A stretch of 64,000 nt of DNA from Bemisia tabaci (Eukaryota; Arthropoda; Insecta; Hemiptera; Aleyrodidae), in the NCBI RefSeq assembly GCF_918797505.1, contig NC_092793.1, positions 82,333,912 to 82,397,911 on the forward strand, given 5' to 3'. A model generated the notes under the pieces. The model did not search any database, was not told the origin of the DNA, and saw only the letters and a program-made list of their open reading frames with translations. Positions within the stretch are counted from its first letter, which is position 1. The number at the start of each line of letters is the position of its first letter. Below are positions 46,334-57,402 of this stretch, one piece after another. Position numbers and translations under genes: made by a program.

Positions 46334-46499
46334 CAATGACGCGGCGTGGCGTGCTTTACGATATACCGATTGATCTGCCATTTAAACGTATTAAAGAGAG
46401 TCTTCGCAACGAACAACTTAATAATCGATCTTTTGCCATAGCTTCAAATGGGGAAAGATCGATAATCGATCATTTACGCCTCGCCGCTGATTAAAACCG
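46334..46499. mobile_element. hAT-like MITE, family D, copy 3
   Basis: The perfect octamer ATTAAAAC flanks it (46326-46333 and 46500-46507). The left end CAATGACGCGGCGTGGCG is a diverged CAGTGGCGTGGCG terminus; the right end is CGCCTCGCCGCTG. The interior matches other family D copies (TGCCATTTAAACGTAT, GATCGATAATCGAT). Confidence 0.85.
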
Positions 46500-46507
46500 T
46501 TTTATTT

Positions 46508-47401
46508 CGAATTATCGTCCAATCTCATGCAGCTTCCAAAACCTGAGGAATTTAGGCAATCTATACTTTCCGTACCGTGCGTTTGAGTCTCCAGAGCTAA
46601 TACATCGTAATAAATTGTAAGATTTAAGTCAAGAACTTTCGTAACATTCGAATTTGGAGAAGAGATAATATAACTCATCAAATTTGGCTCACAGTCGTAT
46701 ATTTTACATTCAGAGCGATTAAATGGCGATGCAATTGAAACCTAGATCAGAATTTCAACAATGGCCTCCAATCATCCGGTTTTCCCCCACATTTCTATGA
46801 TACCGCTTATCCATCATCTAAACGGTGAACTAAACTTTTACGCTAAAAAATGAAAAAGTGAAGAATATACGAAAATGTGAATTTTTCACTAAGAATTATT
46901 TCCCACAGAAGCTCATTTTCTGAAGAACAGCTTACTTTATGTCATATTCTGTCCTCAATTTTGCCACAAGTGATAAAAGTGCAACAAGTACAAGTGCCAT
47001 AGTGGCGTTGCCATTTCTCCATGTGTTTTTAGTAACACAGATAGCAAATTGTTCGATGGAAGAACGTTCTGTTCGGCTGGAAATGAATATCACGTGACCC
47101 GTGACGGCAGACAGAGCTGTTTAAACTCTGGAACTACTCCCACCCTTGTAGGATGATTGCTACTAGGGTTGACAGTGCCTACAGCATAGATCAATGATCA
47201 GCAATTAGAGGGTGGAAGTTCATGCTCCGTGTGTAAAGAAAATTAGTAGTGACATTAATCAACTTCCACCGGCACCGTTAAAAATTTGATGAAAAAATGC
47301 CTATACCTGGTTATCATGAGTACCTATACGCATCAAGCTCTAGAAGCAATGCTCCTGTTTCTTAAAAAAGAAGATGAAGAAGAAGAGAAATATGGAACTA
47401 T
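46508..47401. other. Unannotated non-coding stretch
   Basis: No gene or complete element recognised. Confidence 0.4.
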
Positions 47402-47409
47402 ATTGGCAG

Positions 47410-47713
47410 CAGGGCCGGATTTAAATTTTTAGCGCCCTAGGCTAAACTTGGGGTGGCGCCCCTAAAAGTAGGCGCTCTCGTGGGGGGCGGGGGGGGGTCT
47501 CCCAGACGCCCCTCCTCTCCAAATCAGAAGGAGAATGTTAAGTAGTGTCCGGAAAATGTTCAAATTCACCTTTAAAAAAACACCTTTGTCAACCACAACG
47601 TGGACACTTTTTAATAAGTCACGTTTTTGAATAAATTCTCAAAAATTTTGCGCCCCTTAAAATGTTGCGCCCTCGGCTATAGCCTATGTAGCCTATTGGT
47701 AAATCCGGCTCTG
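47410..47713 (+). mobile_element. Short hAT-type element with GCGCCC-rich subterminal DNA
   Basis: The ends CAGGGCCGGATTTAAATT and GGTAAATCCGGCTCTG are flanked by the perfect octamer ATTGGCAG (47402-47409 and 47714-47721). Subterminal AGCGCCCTAGGCTAAA and TGCGCCCTCGGCTATAGC repeat the GCGCCC motif. It is 304 bp and non-coding. The terminus is shared with the larger hAT family (14996, 29842, 62186), but the interiors differ. Confidence 0.95.
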
Positions 47714-47721
47714 ATTGGCAG

Positions 47722-48371
47722 ACGCATTGTATTTACAAAAGTAATACTCACTAAAAAGTACTCCCCCTCTCTTCTCCTTTAATATATACGCATTCACAAA
47801 TTTCAATTTCCAGATCATCGATGAATCAACAATATTAATGACAAAATTGCGGTAAAAATATGCAAATTTGCGATTGCAACACCCTAAATCTCTACTGAAG
47901 GGGGAAAACGGCTTATACGTCCGCATTGAGCGGTTCTTTGCTCACCTGAGCCAAATGGAGGGACATAACTTCTTTGAAATATTATATGTAAGGAGACCGC
48001 AAGTAAAGAAAAATACATGAAAAAATGCGGCCTTTACCAATCTTGTTTTTGGAAGGAAGATCCTCCTCGCCGCCGGAACCAGAGATGCAAGCCAAAATAC
48101 AAGCCCCCAAACCCACATCGCCCGAAATCGTGTGCAAGACATTCGAACCACAACGGATATATCAAACTCAAACGACACTTGTGTTTCGTGCACGAAGCAG
48201 ATTACACGATGCCAGTCTTTTGATCTACAAATTGCTTAGATATAAAATCCTTTCCTCGTTCACGAACGTTGTGCCTAATTCTTTGCTGGTGTGAGAACGT
48301 TCCAATGGTGGACATGAGTTTTGACAGTTCACACTAGAATAAATCGATGGCTAATGTGCGAGACCGCGTAC
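47722..48371. other. Unannotated stretch with a weak zinc-finger-like frame
   Basis: A 68-codon forward frame at 48017-48223 ends with a segment resembling the helix and paired histidines of a C2H2 finger (GYIKLKRHLCFVHE), but the two cysteines are not correctly spaced. It may be a relic or chance; not called as a gene. Confidence 0.3.
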
Positions 48372-48379
48372 CTCCAACC

Positions 48380-48544
48380 CAGTGGCGTGGCATGCTTTGC
48401 GATATATCGATTGTTATGCCATTTAAACCTATGGAAAAGGATCGATAGACAGGGTGTTCGCAGCGAACGCCTTAACAATCGATTCTTTACCATAGGTTTA
48501 ATTGGCATAGCAATCGATATATCGCAATTCGCGCCACGCTACTG
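48380..48544. mobile_element. hAT-like MITE, family D, copy 4
   Basis: Ends CAGTGGCGTGGCATGC and GCGCCACGCTACTG. Perfect 8-bp target-site duplication CTCCAACC (48372-48379 and 48545-48552). The 165-bp body is palindromic: GCGATATATCGATTG is mirrored by CAATCGATATATCGC, and AAACCTATGG by CCATAGGTTT. Confidence 0.95.
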
Positions 48545-48643
48545 CTCCAACCTCTGTTTGCGACGGCATATACTCCCGCAGGGGTCGATAAAATTCCCAA
48601 TCACGTGATCCAAACTCGCATACATTTGTAAAAAGTCCTCAGA

Positions 48644-48691
48644 TTTTTTTTTTTTTTTTTTTTTTGTTTTGTTTTGTTTTATTTTTTTTTG
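48644..48691. repeat. Poly-T with GTTTT interruptions
   Basis: Over 20 T residues, then GTTTTG units and another T run. Confidence 0.9.
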
Positions 48692-49370
48692 TGACGTCCG
48701 GCATAAAAATGGTAAAATAAGCGTTGGATAAGCCCCTCTTACTACCATTTTAAAATTTTCATCCCACTGGTCGACCGAAAAACCTGACGATTAAGAGAAG
48801 GTAGAAAAGACAAAAGGGAGAGGGGGAGAAAAGAAGAGGTCTTTACTTTTGGTGGGAGTACTTTTTCGGCTCGAGCAAGGTAAAAGGCCTCGTGAAAAGC
48901 AAGGAACTTTTTCGACCCCTGGACTTCTGGTCAGACTTTACTTCTTCCCTGGAAAACCAGTCAACGTAATTTCTTGAAAACTTTATTTATTTTTCCTCTC
49001 TATCAGTGGAATATTCTGTAGAGACATGATAATGAGTTGACTTGTTCCTCTTCGAAAAAATCAAGAAGAAGCGGAGATTTTAAAACACTGCAATGGATAG
49101 GTGGCGTCGCACTTTAGCCATTGAACTATCAGCATAAACTTGCCCAATATTATGTAAATAATATCGTTTGAGTTCATTGGACCAGATGCATGGAGTTTGC
49201 GAATAGCTGAGCAAAAAATTTGCCTGACCTATAATTCAACTGTAACATTTTAAATGGGTGAATATAATTTAAAGTTGCTCACCATGCCAGGAAAATTTGG
49301 GTTGCTAAATTTTATCCTCCACAGTAAGCTGTCGGATGTCTTTTACAGCCTTGAAGACCAAAGTACCTAC
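48692..49370. other. Unannotated; possible half-element near 49010-49118
   Basis: TTTTAAAACACTGCAATGGA and TCGCACTTTAG near 49080-49118 mirror the left half of the E2-type element at 49526-49735. Otherwise no feature recognised. Confidence 0.4.
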
Positions 49371-49374
49371 ATTT

Positions 49375-49513
49375 GGACTACATTTAGCAATTTGGAACTA
49401 TAAATTCTAGCCCGGTTTAAAAACAACGTATGTGTGTCATTAGTTTCCCTATGCACATAAGTGTTTTTTCAGATGAGCCAGAATTTATAGCTCCAAATTG
49501 CAAAATGCAGTTT
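49375..49513. mobile_element. MITE, family C
   Basis: Left end GGACTACATTTAGCAATTTG; right end GCAAAATGCAGTTT, a mutated form of the usual GTAGTCC. ATTT flanks both sides (49371-49374 and 49514-49517). The interior matches the copy at 24803 (TAGTTTCCCTATGCACATAA). Confidence 0.9.
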
Positions 49514-49525
49514 ATTTCAAAGGAC

Positions 49526-49735
49526 AAAGTGTAAAACCACATATCTCCATTGCGATGTTTTAAACTTTCCGCCCTCATTTTAGTTTTTCGAGGAGAAATA
49601 AGCCAACGTTAAAGCTCAGAATTCATACAGAACTAACAGAGAAGAAAAATCAAGGAAGTTTTCAAGAAATCACATCCACTCATTTCTCTAAGAAAAATAC
49701 AGTATGACATGAAGTCTGACACGGAGGTGCACTTT
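49526..49735. mobile_element. MITE of E2 type
   Basis: AAAGTGTAAAACCACATATC at the left is weakly mirrored by GACACGGAGGTGCACTTT at the right. The inner sequence TTGCGATGTTTTAAACTTTC resembles family E. It is non-coding and starts 8 bp after a family C copy's duplicated target. Confidence 0.55.
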
Positions 49736-50314
49736 AAAGGATTTGTATTTCCACGTATTATTTCGTTTGTTAAACAGTAATGCTTTTTTTATTGGTGTTG
49801 TTTAGGTTTCGGATCGAACTATTGGTTTAAGATTTCAGGTCTGTTATATCTCTTAATGCCTTCGTCATCACCAATGTAACTAATTCTAGTCAATGAATCA
49901 TAACAACATTTCAAAATTGAAATTGATCTAAATGATGCCTTCTGATCTGTAAACCGACGATTCTTTATAAAAATTACATGACTTTAGATGTTAGTTTTTT
50001 ATCGGATTGATAAGTAAAAGGAGAGAAAGTATACTTTGTTTATTTCTTGTTCTCTTTTTAAATCAATATTTTAATTCCAAAATTCAGCATAATGTACACC
50101 AGACTTTGTACATTAAGTGGTTTTCAATGAGATTAAGTACCTAGTACACATAATGAAGGACGGTGGGAGAGGTTTTGCAGTATGGAAATGACGAACTACA
50201 TTCGATGATTCTAAAAAAAGGCACACTTTTTTTCAACCATTCACTTCAGGACTTCCCTATCTCCTTCAGTTTTACGAATGGAGGGGGGAGGGGGCTTTTA
50301 GATGGAAAATATGA
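49736..50314. other. Unannotated AT-rich stretch
   Basis: No gene or complete element recognised; a G run lies near 50282-50294. Confidence 0.4.
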
Positions 50315-50318
50315 AAAT

Positions 50319-50468
50319 TGACTACATATTGCAATTTAGAATTACTCTAATGTACTACTAAGTATCGGCTCATTTTAGGAACAACATATGTGCCTTTAGT
50401 TTCTCCATGTAGATATGTGCTTTATGAAGTAATCAGAAATTACAGTTCCTCATTGCAAAATGATGTCC
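50319..50468. mobile_element. MITE, family C, diverged copy
   Basis: Left end TGACTACATATTGCAATTTA and right end TTGCAAAATGATGTCC, flanked by AAAT on both sides (50315-50318 and 50469-50472). The interior keeps GGCTCATTTTAGGAACAACA and GCCTTTAGTTTCTCC. Confidence 0.85.
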
Positions 50469-50472
50469 AAAT

Positions 50473-51334
50473 CATGCACTCAGGAGCCACACGGATACAA
50501 TTTTAAACGACAGATTTTTTATTGACATCTCGCTTTCAATGTTGTTGCATTTTATCGTTGAGCCTTTCATACGGCAAGATGAATTATTGCCGCAATAAAT
50601 GATCCCGAACGTGCGAATTAATCCTGGAAACAAGAGATTTGATGTTTCAGAGGTGACAAAATAATCCGCAGAAGGCGATTGAGTGATCAAAACACAGTCC
50701 GTTATAGCGATCCTGACACTCAATGTCCGAGTGAATTTACGAGGAGCACTTTCTTTGGAGCATTAGCAACTGGTGGTAGGTCTGCTGTCTGCCTCTTCGG
50801 TGCCGGTCCGCCAACAAGGAAACGTATGCAATTGACATGCGCACGCCGCGCCGCGCCAGTCCGTTCAGTTTCAAGAAGTAACTTCTTAACAACTCATCGA
50901 TAAGGCATTGATGTTACTATATTTTTCTTTGTAATTTTTTTACGGGCTTCATAGAACCTTTCACTTGGAGAAATTTTCAGTCAGATCAACAAGAAAAATC
51001 CAAAAATATATCCATTTATCATACATCCATTTTATCCTTCCATATAAATACTACTCTAATGAATATTCCCTGGGCGAGAATGCTACTTGAATCAACTCGA
51101 ATATCCAGTTAATTTTTATTTAGTTCAAGTAACTGGAAATGGTTCTTAAATTCAAAGAACACGATTACCTACCTCAATGAAAAACCATGGGTTGTGAACC
51201 CTCAGTAAGAGGAATATCAGCATTTATAAAAGGAAGAATACTTTCAAAATCACAAAATGATTAATGTCGGAGTTATTCCTTACGTATTTCCCTCGACTTC
51301 TTTGATGTGAGACAATGCATATTACATTTTGGAG
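50473..51334. other. Unannotated non-coding stretch
   Basis: Frames near 50472-50903 are up to 83 codons without a domain. No structured element recognised. Confidence 0.4.
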
Positions 51335-51415
51335 CCTACTAGGGGATCAAGCCCGGGTCCTGCCGTATTAGTTCGGTCAAGTCTTCTAACAGGACGTCCC
51401 GTTACATCAAGTACT
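51335..51415 (-). mobile_element. Possible tRNA-related SINE head
   Basis: On the reverse strand, ACCCGGGCTTGATCCCC resembles a tRNA T-arm with a degenerate B box. Upstream of it, TGTAACGGGACGTCC is a poor A-box match. The T-stem is not fully paired, and no body or tail was defined. It could be chance. Confidence 0.3.
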
Positions 51416-52487
51416 ATTGCCCCAATGATTTTTCTTGTGAAATTAAAGTAGAAAAATTCCGTACCTGAGTAAACATTATTGTTGAGGCCACTCACGTAAG
51501 AGGAGGTAGGTCATACGCAACATGACAGTAGATTTTATACAGTTTTGTTAGACCCAAAATATACGTGTCCGAGCAAGAGGGAAAAATTATGTGAAAGTAA
51601 GTAAAAATAATGTCTGCTGCTAGGACTACAAGCAACAGAAATGAAGCTTACTACTTGGCAACAAAAATCCTCATCTTCATCCAAGAGACGCAAAACCAAC
51701 TACTCCCTTTCCTAAATCCGCAGCTTTAGTTACAGCAGCGGACGCATGATTCTTGCATTCAAGAACACATAAATCCACGACACAAGTCTCAATTTTGACA
51801 TGGCAATTGATCCTTGTAATAACTGCACGACGCAAACCACACTTTTTTCTCATGAGACACCTTGGGAGGGAGGGTGGGGGGGGGCATCCAGTCATCGAAA
51901 TTTGTGTGAAGTTCCGCGCTTATTTTCAACTTGCCGTGTAGATGCGGCTTTTTTACTCAAACTTGTCAGATCAAGCGGCCGCACCAATCCGACAGCATGT
52001 TGTGTTTGCTGTCATCTTATCATTTATTTCTTGCACCAAGGCTTTCTCGCTCTCTTTCTCCCCCTCTCTTTCTCTCCACTCCCCCCCCCCCCCTCTCTTT
52101 CGGGTCTCTGATGTGAGGTGATTGATCCTATCTATCTACGTGTCTAATCGATCGAATCTCATTTCTTGATGTTCAGATTAAAATGTTGATTCATGCACAC
52201 TGTTCATTTCCACTATGAACTCCAATTTTACACAACCCTTATTTTGTTTTCGTGAGACTATGGATACAAATCATCTCGTTTAATGGTGTGGTCCTCGTCT
52301 ATTACATTGCCTTGGGTTATGAGGAGAAATTGGCGACCCAATAACGATTGCCGTAGTAAAAAATGGTAAGCTATGGTAGATTTCAGTTTGAGTCCTGCAG
52401 TTTGACATTTAGCTCTCTGGAACGGACGCAGTAAGAATCACAATGATGCCTCTAGAGAAATTACTCCAAAATCTTCACGAATCTGGC
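51416..52487. other. Unannotated; simple-sequence patches
   Basis: A G-rich run lies near 51870-51888 and a CTCT/C run at 52045-52097. The 103-codon forward frame (51800-52111) reads through these and has no domain. Confidence 0.4.
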
Positions 52488-52730
52488 GCCCCAGGCTAAT
52501 GATTTCTTTGCTCCCCCCTCCTCCCGGCTCCTTTTCTTTTTGCCTCCGGGCCCAGAGAAGGGGCACGGAGCGCATAGACGTACCTATTCCACACATTTTT
52601 TCCGCTCCTGATGACGAGGATTTTCTTTTTTTTTTCTTCCTTCATAGTCTCGATAAAATTCAAAATTTATGGCGCACCCAAGAAGCTTGAGCCCCAGGCT
52701 TCAGCCTGGCGAGCCTGTGCGGTAATCGGG
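52488..52730. mobile_element. Degenerate relative of the GCGCCC hAT element
   Basis: Left GGCGCCCCAGGCTAATG and right GCGCACCCAAGAAGC, then GAGCCCCAGGCTTCAGCC and GCGGTAATCGGGC, keep the layout of 47410-47713 (GCGCCC, AGGCT, a final GTAAATCCGGC-like word). The termini are eroded and no target-site duplication is visible. Confidence 0.5.
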
Positions 52731-53678
52731 CACCTATCTATGCTATTAAATCACGTAAGAGAAACGCATGACGTCTGAGGCGCGAAGCACTTGGGGGGGG
52801 GGGGGGGTTGGACTGCGAAGCGGTCATGGAGCTTACACACAGGGTTGAGTTTTAGCGAAAGCATGCGAATACATCAAAGAAACCCAGCTTGAAAACCAAA
52901 CAAAGCCCCTGCAGAAGCTGAGTCGTGAGCTCATTGATCCAGGTCCATTTGTTCATTTTATTTTTGAAAACCTTAAAATGCATTTCAAATTTATTTGATC
53001 GATTTTTGCAAAACAGGTTAATATTGCTGGCTCAAAAGCTCCCTCTATTTAGACTTTACAGAGGCCATCTAATTGTGTAAGTGAAAATAGAATGAACACA
53101 GAGGTAGCTTGATGTGGCGTCTTTGGGTAGCCTAATTTGGAACATTTTCGGACGATGAGAAAAGGGGTAATTCTAGTGTATCGGATGACACATTCATACG
53201 CCTTCAGAGAGAATTTCCGAGCAATTCATGTTAAGACTAAATTCTAAAGTTACAAACCCGACGGGTCAAGCTCAGTTATTACTATCATTTTAGATAGTTT
53301 TTTTTTTCAATATCAGCTAATTTTGATGAAAATGCTGAAACAGGTGAGGCGCCAGAAGTATCCTTCTTTTTTTATTCTATATTTTGATAAGTCTGATCCT
53401 CCATAAGAGTTAAAAATCTACAATTTTGGTATGTTAAAGCGTAGAGTATCGAGTATTGTATTCTCATTACCTATATTTTTCAATTTTAGTGCGAAATTTG
53501 CCAGTTTGGAGGAGAAAGACTAGCGTTACGGGTGGGTCACGCGTGATTCTAAAAAAAATGTCTTCATGGCCTACTTTTAGATTAAGTTTGCAGGGGAAAT
53601 GCTCCTAATCACGGATCTTAAGCCATGAGTGCCCTTTTTAAAGTACTTACGTACCCAGCACCTGGGTAGCAAAGATAA
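52731..53678. other. Unannotated non-coding stretch
   Basis: A 15-base G run lies near 52793-52807. No gene or complete element recognised. Confidence 0.4.
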
Positions 53679-53937
53679 TATCGACGACGGTAAAACTACC
53701 AGACCACGTATCTCGTTTGCGGTGTTTAAATCTCATTCTTTTGAAGGAGAACAAGTCGGTATCATTCCTTGAAATTTTCACAGATTTCCTTCAGACCGTC
53801 CACAGACAGGAAATAACACGGACGTTTTCAAGAAGTGACGTTAAAAAAAACGAAAATGACGAAAATGAATAGTATAACAGGGAGTATACAACGTCGCAAA
53901 CCGAGATACGTGGTCTGGTAGTTTCACAGTCCATATG
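53679..53937. mobile_element. MITE, family E, copy 3
   Basis: ATCGACGACGGTAAAACTAC and the mirrored GTAGTTTCACAGTCCATAT form the ends. Inner CACGTATCTCGTTTGCGGTG faces CGTCGCAAACCGAGATACGT. It lies 245 bp before another copy in the same orientation. Confidence 0.85.
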
Positions 53938-53965
53938 TAGTACTGCGAACTTATTGTTAGCTCAG

Positions 53966-54036
53966 CGTGGAAGTCTACTCGCATCCAGATTTTATTAAAA
54001 AATGTGAGAATACAGAGAAGATGATTGAAGCCTTAA
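53966..54036 (+). other. Possible small coding exon between two family E copies
   Basis: An acceptor-like TTATTGTTAGCTCAG precedes 53966, and AA|GTAAAA follows as a weak donor. The frame between reads VEVYSHPDFIKKCENTEKMI and then EAL, with a composition like ordinary soluble protein rather than translated repeat. The polypyrimidine tract is poor and no partner exon was found. No family recognised. Confidence 0.15.
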
Positions 54037-54180
54037 GTAAAAATATGAAGGGGATAGTATATATATATTTCTCAAAAAACTTGCACTTTTGCATTACGCA
54101 ATCAAATTACAAACAAACAAACAGAGGAGTTGCCGATGGTCCAAAATTGCTCTGCCCCTTCATCTATGTGAAGACTCTGG

Positions 54181-54441
54181 ATATCGACGGTGAAACTACC
54201 AAACCACGTATCTCGGTTGCGGTGTTTAAAAATCTACGCTCACATTTTATTTTTTTAAAGTAGACCAAATCAATATCATTCCTTGAAATTTTCACAGAAT
54301 CTTCTCCGCACGAAGAGGAAAAATCACAGAAATTTTCAAGACTGGACGTTCAGTAGTTATTCATTTAAAAAATAAAGTATGACAGGAAGTCTGCGACGTC
54401 GCAAACCGAGATACGTGGTTTGATAGTTTCACCGTCGATAT
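54181..54441. mobile_element. MITE, family E, copy 4
   Basis: ATATCGACGGTGAAACTACC and TAGTTTCACCGTCGATAT are perfectly mirrored at the ends. AAACCACGTATCTCGGTTGC mirrors GCAAACCGAGATACGTGGTT with one mismatch. This is the best-preserved copy of the family; it is about 261 bp and non-coding. Confidence 0.9.
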
Positions 54442-54925
54442 GTCATCACTGACTCCTCTTAGCCTGATCGTAGGGCGAGAAGTATAGAGGGGAAAAATAG
54501 ACTAGGAGCACACCCCAAGTGATTATCAGACCCTTTTTTGCCTGCAAAGAGGTTCCAATACAGAAAGTGTCAAAATTCGGTCCTTCAATAACGCATAATA
54601 GACTTCAACGCGATAGGGGGAGGATGTTGTTGCTAAATGGCAGAAAAAGTTGCTAGTTCCCTCGCATACGTCGCGATTGTGAAGCATTTTTTTAGGAAAT
54701 TTGGCGAAGTTAAATTGGAATTGTATTTAATCACAGGTTATACTTCCTGATTTCCGGCACTTATACCTGGACAAAACGGGAGGAAATCCCGGCAACTTAT
54801 TTCCTGCTCGTTTGTGTTCGAAGATTTTTGTCACACCTTCCTCTCGATCGAATATCTGCGGACTTTACCTGTTCCTTTGCTGTGGGAGTGCGACTCTCTT
54901 TCCGCGAAACGAATACGAAACTTAC
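54442..54925. other. Unannotated non-coding stretch
   Basis: No feature recognised. Confidence 0.4.
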
Positions 54926-54933
54926 GTTCTGGA

Positions 54934-55098
54934 CAGTGGCGTGGCGTGAATCTCGATATATCGATTATTATGCCATTTAAACCTATGCAGAAGGATCGAT
55001 AAATAGGGTGTTCGCAGCGAACACCTTAATAGTCGATTCTTTACCATAGGTTTAAATGGCATAACAATCGATATATCGCAATTCACGCCACGCCACTG
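54934..55098. mobile_element. hAT-like MITE, family D, copy 5
   Basis: Ends CAGTGGCGTGGCGTG and CACGCCACGCCACTG are perfect 15-bp inverted repeats. The interior palindrome includes TCGATATATCGATTATTATG and CATAACAATCGATATATCG. It is 165 bp. The flanking octamers do not match well, unlike copies 2, 3 and 4. Confidence 0.9.
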
Positions 55099-56139
55099 GG
55101 GTTGAAGAGTTTCAAAATGAATTCCTGGGAATCCAAAGTATATCGCGGGGGATTATAGAGTCTGCCCGGAGGGCGAACCCAAAGGGCCATGCACCCATCA
55201 GCCATGGTACCGCACACACAACTTGTTCAAACAACATACCTACACCTCGCATTTTAATTGGACTGTTTTGGTCATTAATATTATGACTCCTGTTTGGGAG
55301 AGATGGAATGGTAATAATGTTAGCAGAAAGCTGCGATTTAAAATTTTCTGAGAAGAAATTTTCTACTTTAGCCATTAGTATGGAGAAGTCGTCAATATGA
55401 AATTTTGCTACTTCAGCGAGTCAAATGGCGGAATGAGAGCCACGGTATTGTCACTTTTAGTCCGAGAGCCCGATGTCATTTTGCGACAAACTCGTGACAC
55501 AAGTTTTGACCACTTAAATCAATAGCTTTACTCAAATTGACACTGAAATTGATCATTGGCCACGTTGTAGGGTGTGCCAACACGTGGCAGACAACCATTT
55601 TCCGTGTCAGTTCAGATTCAATTAGTCAAGACTTGTGTCCAAAATGTCGTCGGGCCGGACTATTTCCTCCACCCGATGGGACTGACGTCCCAGTCAAGAA
55701 CGTTTTTGAAGAAATGATCGAGCCCCATCATTGTTTCATCTCCATATTATGTATATTTATTATCAACGTGCAAATGATGGCACGCTCCGGCAACAGGTTC
55801 TGTGACAAACTCATTTTTGTCTTGAGAGTCTCCAAGATGAATACATCATAGTGATCAAATGCCTAACTACTCAGAAAAATGGCCGGCCAAGAGAGGCGAA
55901 TGTCACTCGCGTGGCGAGTGATCGGGGGTACAGGAGGCGCAGCCCCTTTGGTTAGCCGTGACGAACGCGCTATAGAGCTTTTTTCTTAATATGATGTGAA
56001 AAAAAATCGCTCAATTTTGAGTCGTCATGCGTAAAATTTTCGTTCATCACATGCGTAAAAATGCAGACAAACTTGGGTAAAAGTAACCAAATGGAATAAA
56101 GAGACAAGCGGGTGAAGGAATTAAAATCATCTTTGCTGA
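55099..56139. other. Unannotated non-coding stretch
   Basis: The frame at 55537-55851 (104 codons forward) contains two CxxC-like pairs but no recognised domain. GCGTGGCGAGTGATCGGGGG near 55910 resembles GCGGAGCGAGTGATCGGAGG near 12107. Confidence 0.4.
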
Positions 56140-56575
56140 AGGTGATTTGACGATTGCCATTTTTTGTGTCAGAGCGACGTGCGATACATCGCATCAATTC
56201 GTTCCATAATTTCAGATACTTTTAATTTTTTTCGAATTTTGAGGTCGCACTTTTGTTGTCATGAGACTAAAGAATTCATGTACCTTTGACAAAGAATTTC
56301 AACGTAATAAAGGCAGGGTTTTTTTTAGAGAAAAAGTATCGCGTTCGATACTGATGTCGAAAGTGCACTCGAAGGCGATATTTTTCCTCTGAAAAAACCC
56401 TGCCTTCAATACATCGAATTTCTTTGTCAAATTTGGTACATGAATTCTTTAGTCTCACGTCAACAGTAGTGCGATCTCAAAATTCGGAAAAAATTAAAAG
56501 TAACTGAAATTATGGAGCGAATTGATGCGATATATCGCACGTCGCTCTGACACAAAAAATGGCAACCGTCGAATC
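56140..56575. repeat. Long palindrome, about 215 bp per arm
   Basis: From the centre near 56360 outward, both arms hold AGGCAGGGTTTTTT, GACAAAGAA, AAAGAATTCATGTACC, CATAATTTCAG, CGACGTGCGATA and TGCCATTTTTTGTGTCAGAG in mirror order with about 10% difference. Both arms therefore encode the same start of a frame (MMR.IARRSDTKNGNR) on opposite strands, which then diverges. It is probably a large foldback transposon or an inverted duplication. Confidence 0.85.
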
Positions 56576-57001
56576 ACCTTAACAAAGAAGTTGATTTTGG
56601 CCGTTAAGATGGCGAGTTTTTCTCACTTTGTGGCAGTGTCGCAAAAAGGACCTACCTGCGCGCGCCCTCTACGAGCAGGATTTCAATTATTCTCCCCGGC
56701 GGCCTCAGGTCCACTTTTTTTGAACCCGGTAGTTTCAATGATTTCTCGCCTGCTAAGAGCTAAACTCACGCAAAGATTGCTTTGCACGCCATCCGAAGTG
56801 CAAAATACCGTTTTGTAGTTTTGCAGATAGTATGCGCACCATGACTCTCGTGCTACTGTTCATATGATATGCCCATGGACATGAGGTATCATTGTATGGC
56901 GTCAGGTAGAAAATGAAGGGCCTTCAGAGGAGGAAGGGGGGGGGGGGTTGAGGGAAGGTGTACACGGATCGATAATGAGCTTTGACTAAGTAGTGGCTCC
57001 G
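56576..57001. other. Unannotated non-coding stretch
   Basis: A G run lies near 56937-56947. No gene recognised. Confidence 0.4.
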
Positions 57002-57009
57002 GTCTGAAC

Positions 57010-57394
57010 TAGAGTACCTGTATAGGGAGAGTACCGACAGATCGGTTCATGGAGGGCTTAGGGCCCAAAAGTGCAGCCACCCTTCTAACGAACTTCTAAC
57101 GCACAAAATTTCACTGCCAGTCTGCAGATTCCACTTCTAACCAAGATGGCCAAGAATGTACAGAAATGAGCGTTCTTCCGCGAAATTGAGTAAATTTATG
57201 CAAAAACTGAGTCAAGCACGTGCTTAATAAAGGACGGTTCGTAACAAAAGTATCAGTAAATCGCTCTGGATAGTTGAAATTCATAGGTTGGCTGCCTTTT
57301 TGGGCCCTAACTTTATTCGCGGAGGCATCGGTGAAGGCCTGATGGACTTTCGGAGTTTCAGATCTGTCGGTACTCTCCCTATACAGGTACTCTA
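57010..57394. mobile_element. TIR element with 8-bp target-site duplication
   Basis: Ends TAGAGTACCTGTATAGGGAG and CTCCCTATACAGGTACTCTA are perfect inverted repeats, and the match continues through AGTACCGACAGATC. The octamer GTCTGAAC occurs on both sides (57002-57009 and 57395-57402). The 385-bp interior has a 97-codon reverse frame overlapping the right end, without a transposase motif. Confidence 0.95.
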
Positions 57395-57402
57395 GTCTGA
57401 AC

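Noticed and set aside
55537..55851. 104-codon frame with cysteine pairs, considered as a zinc-binding exon
   Set aside because: Cysteine spacing fits no family I know, and there is no flanking splice structure or second exon.
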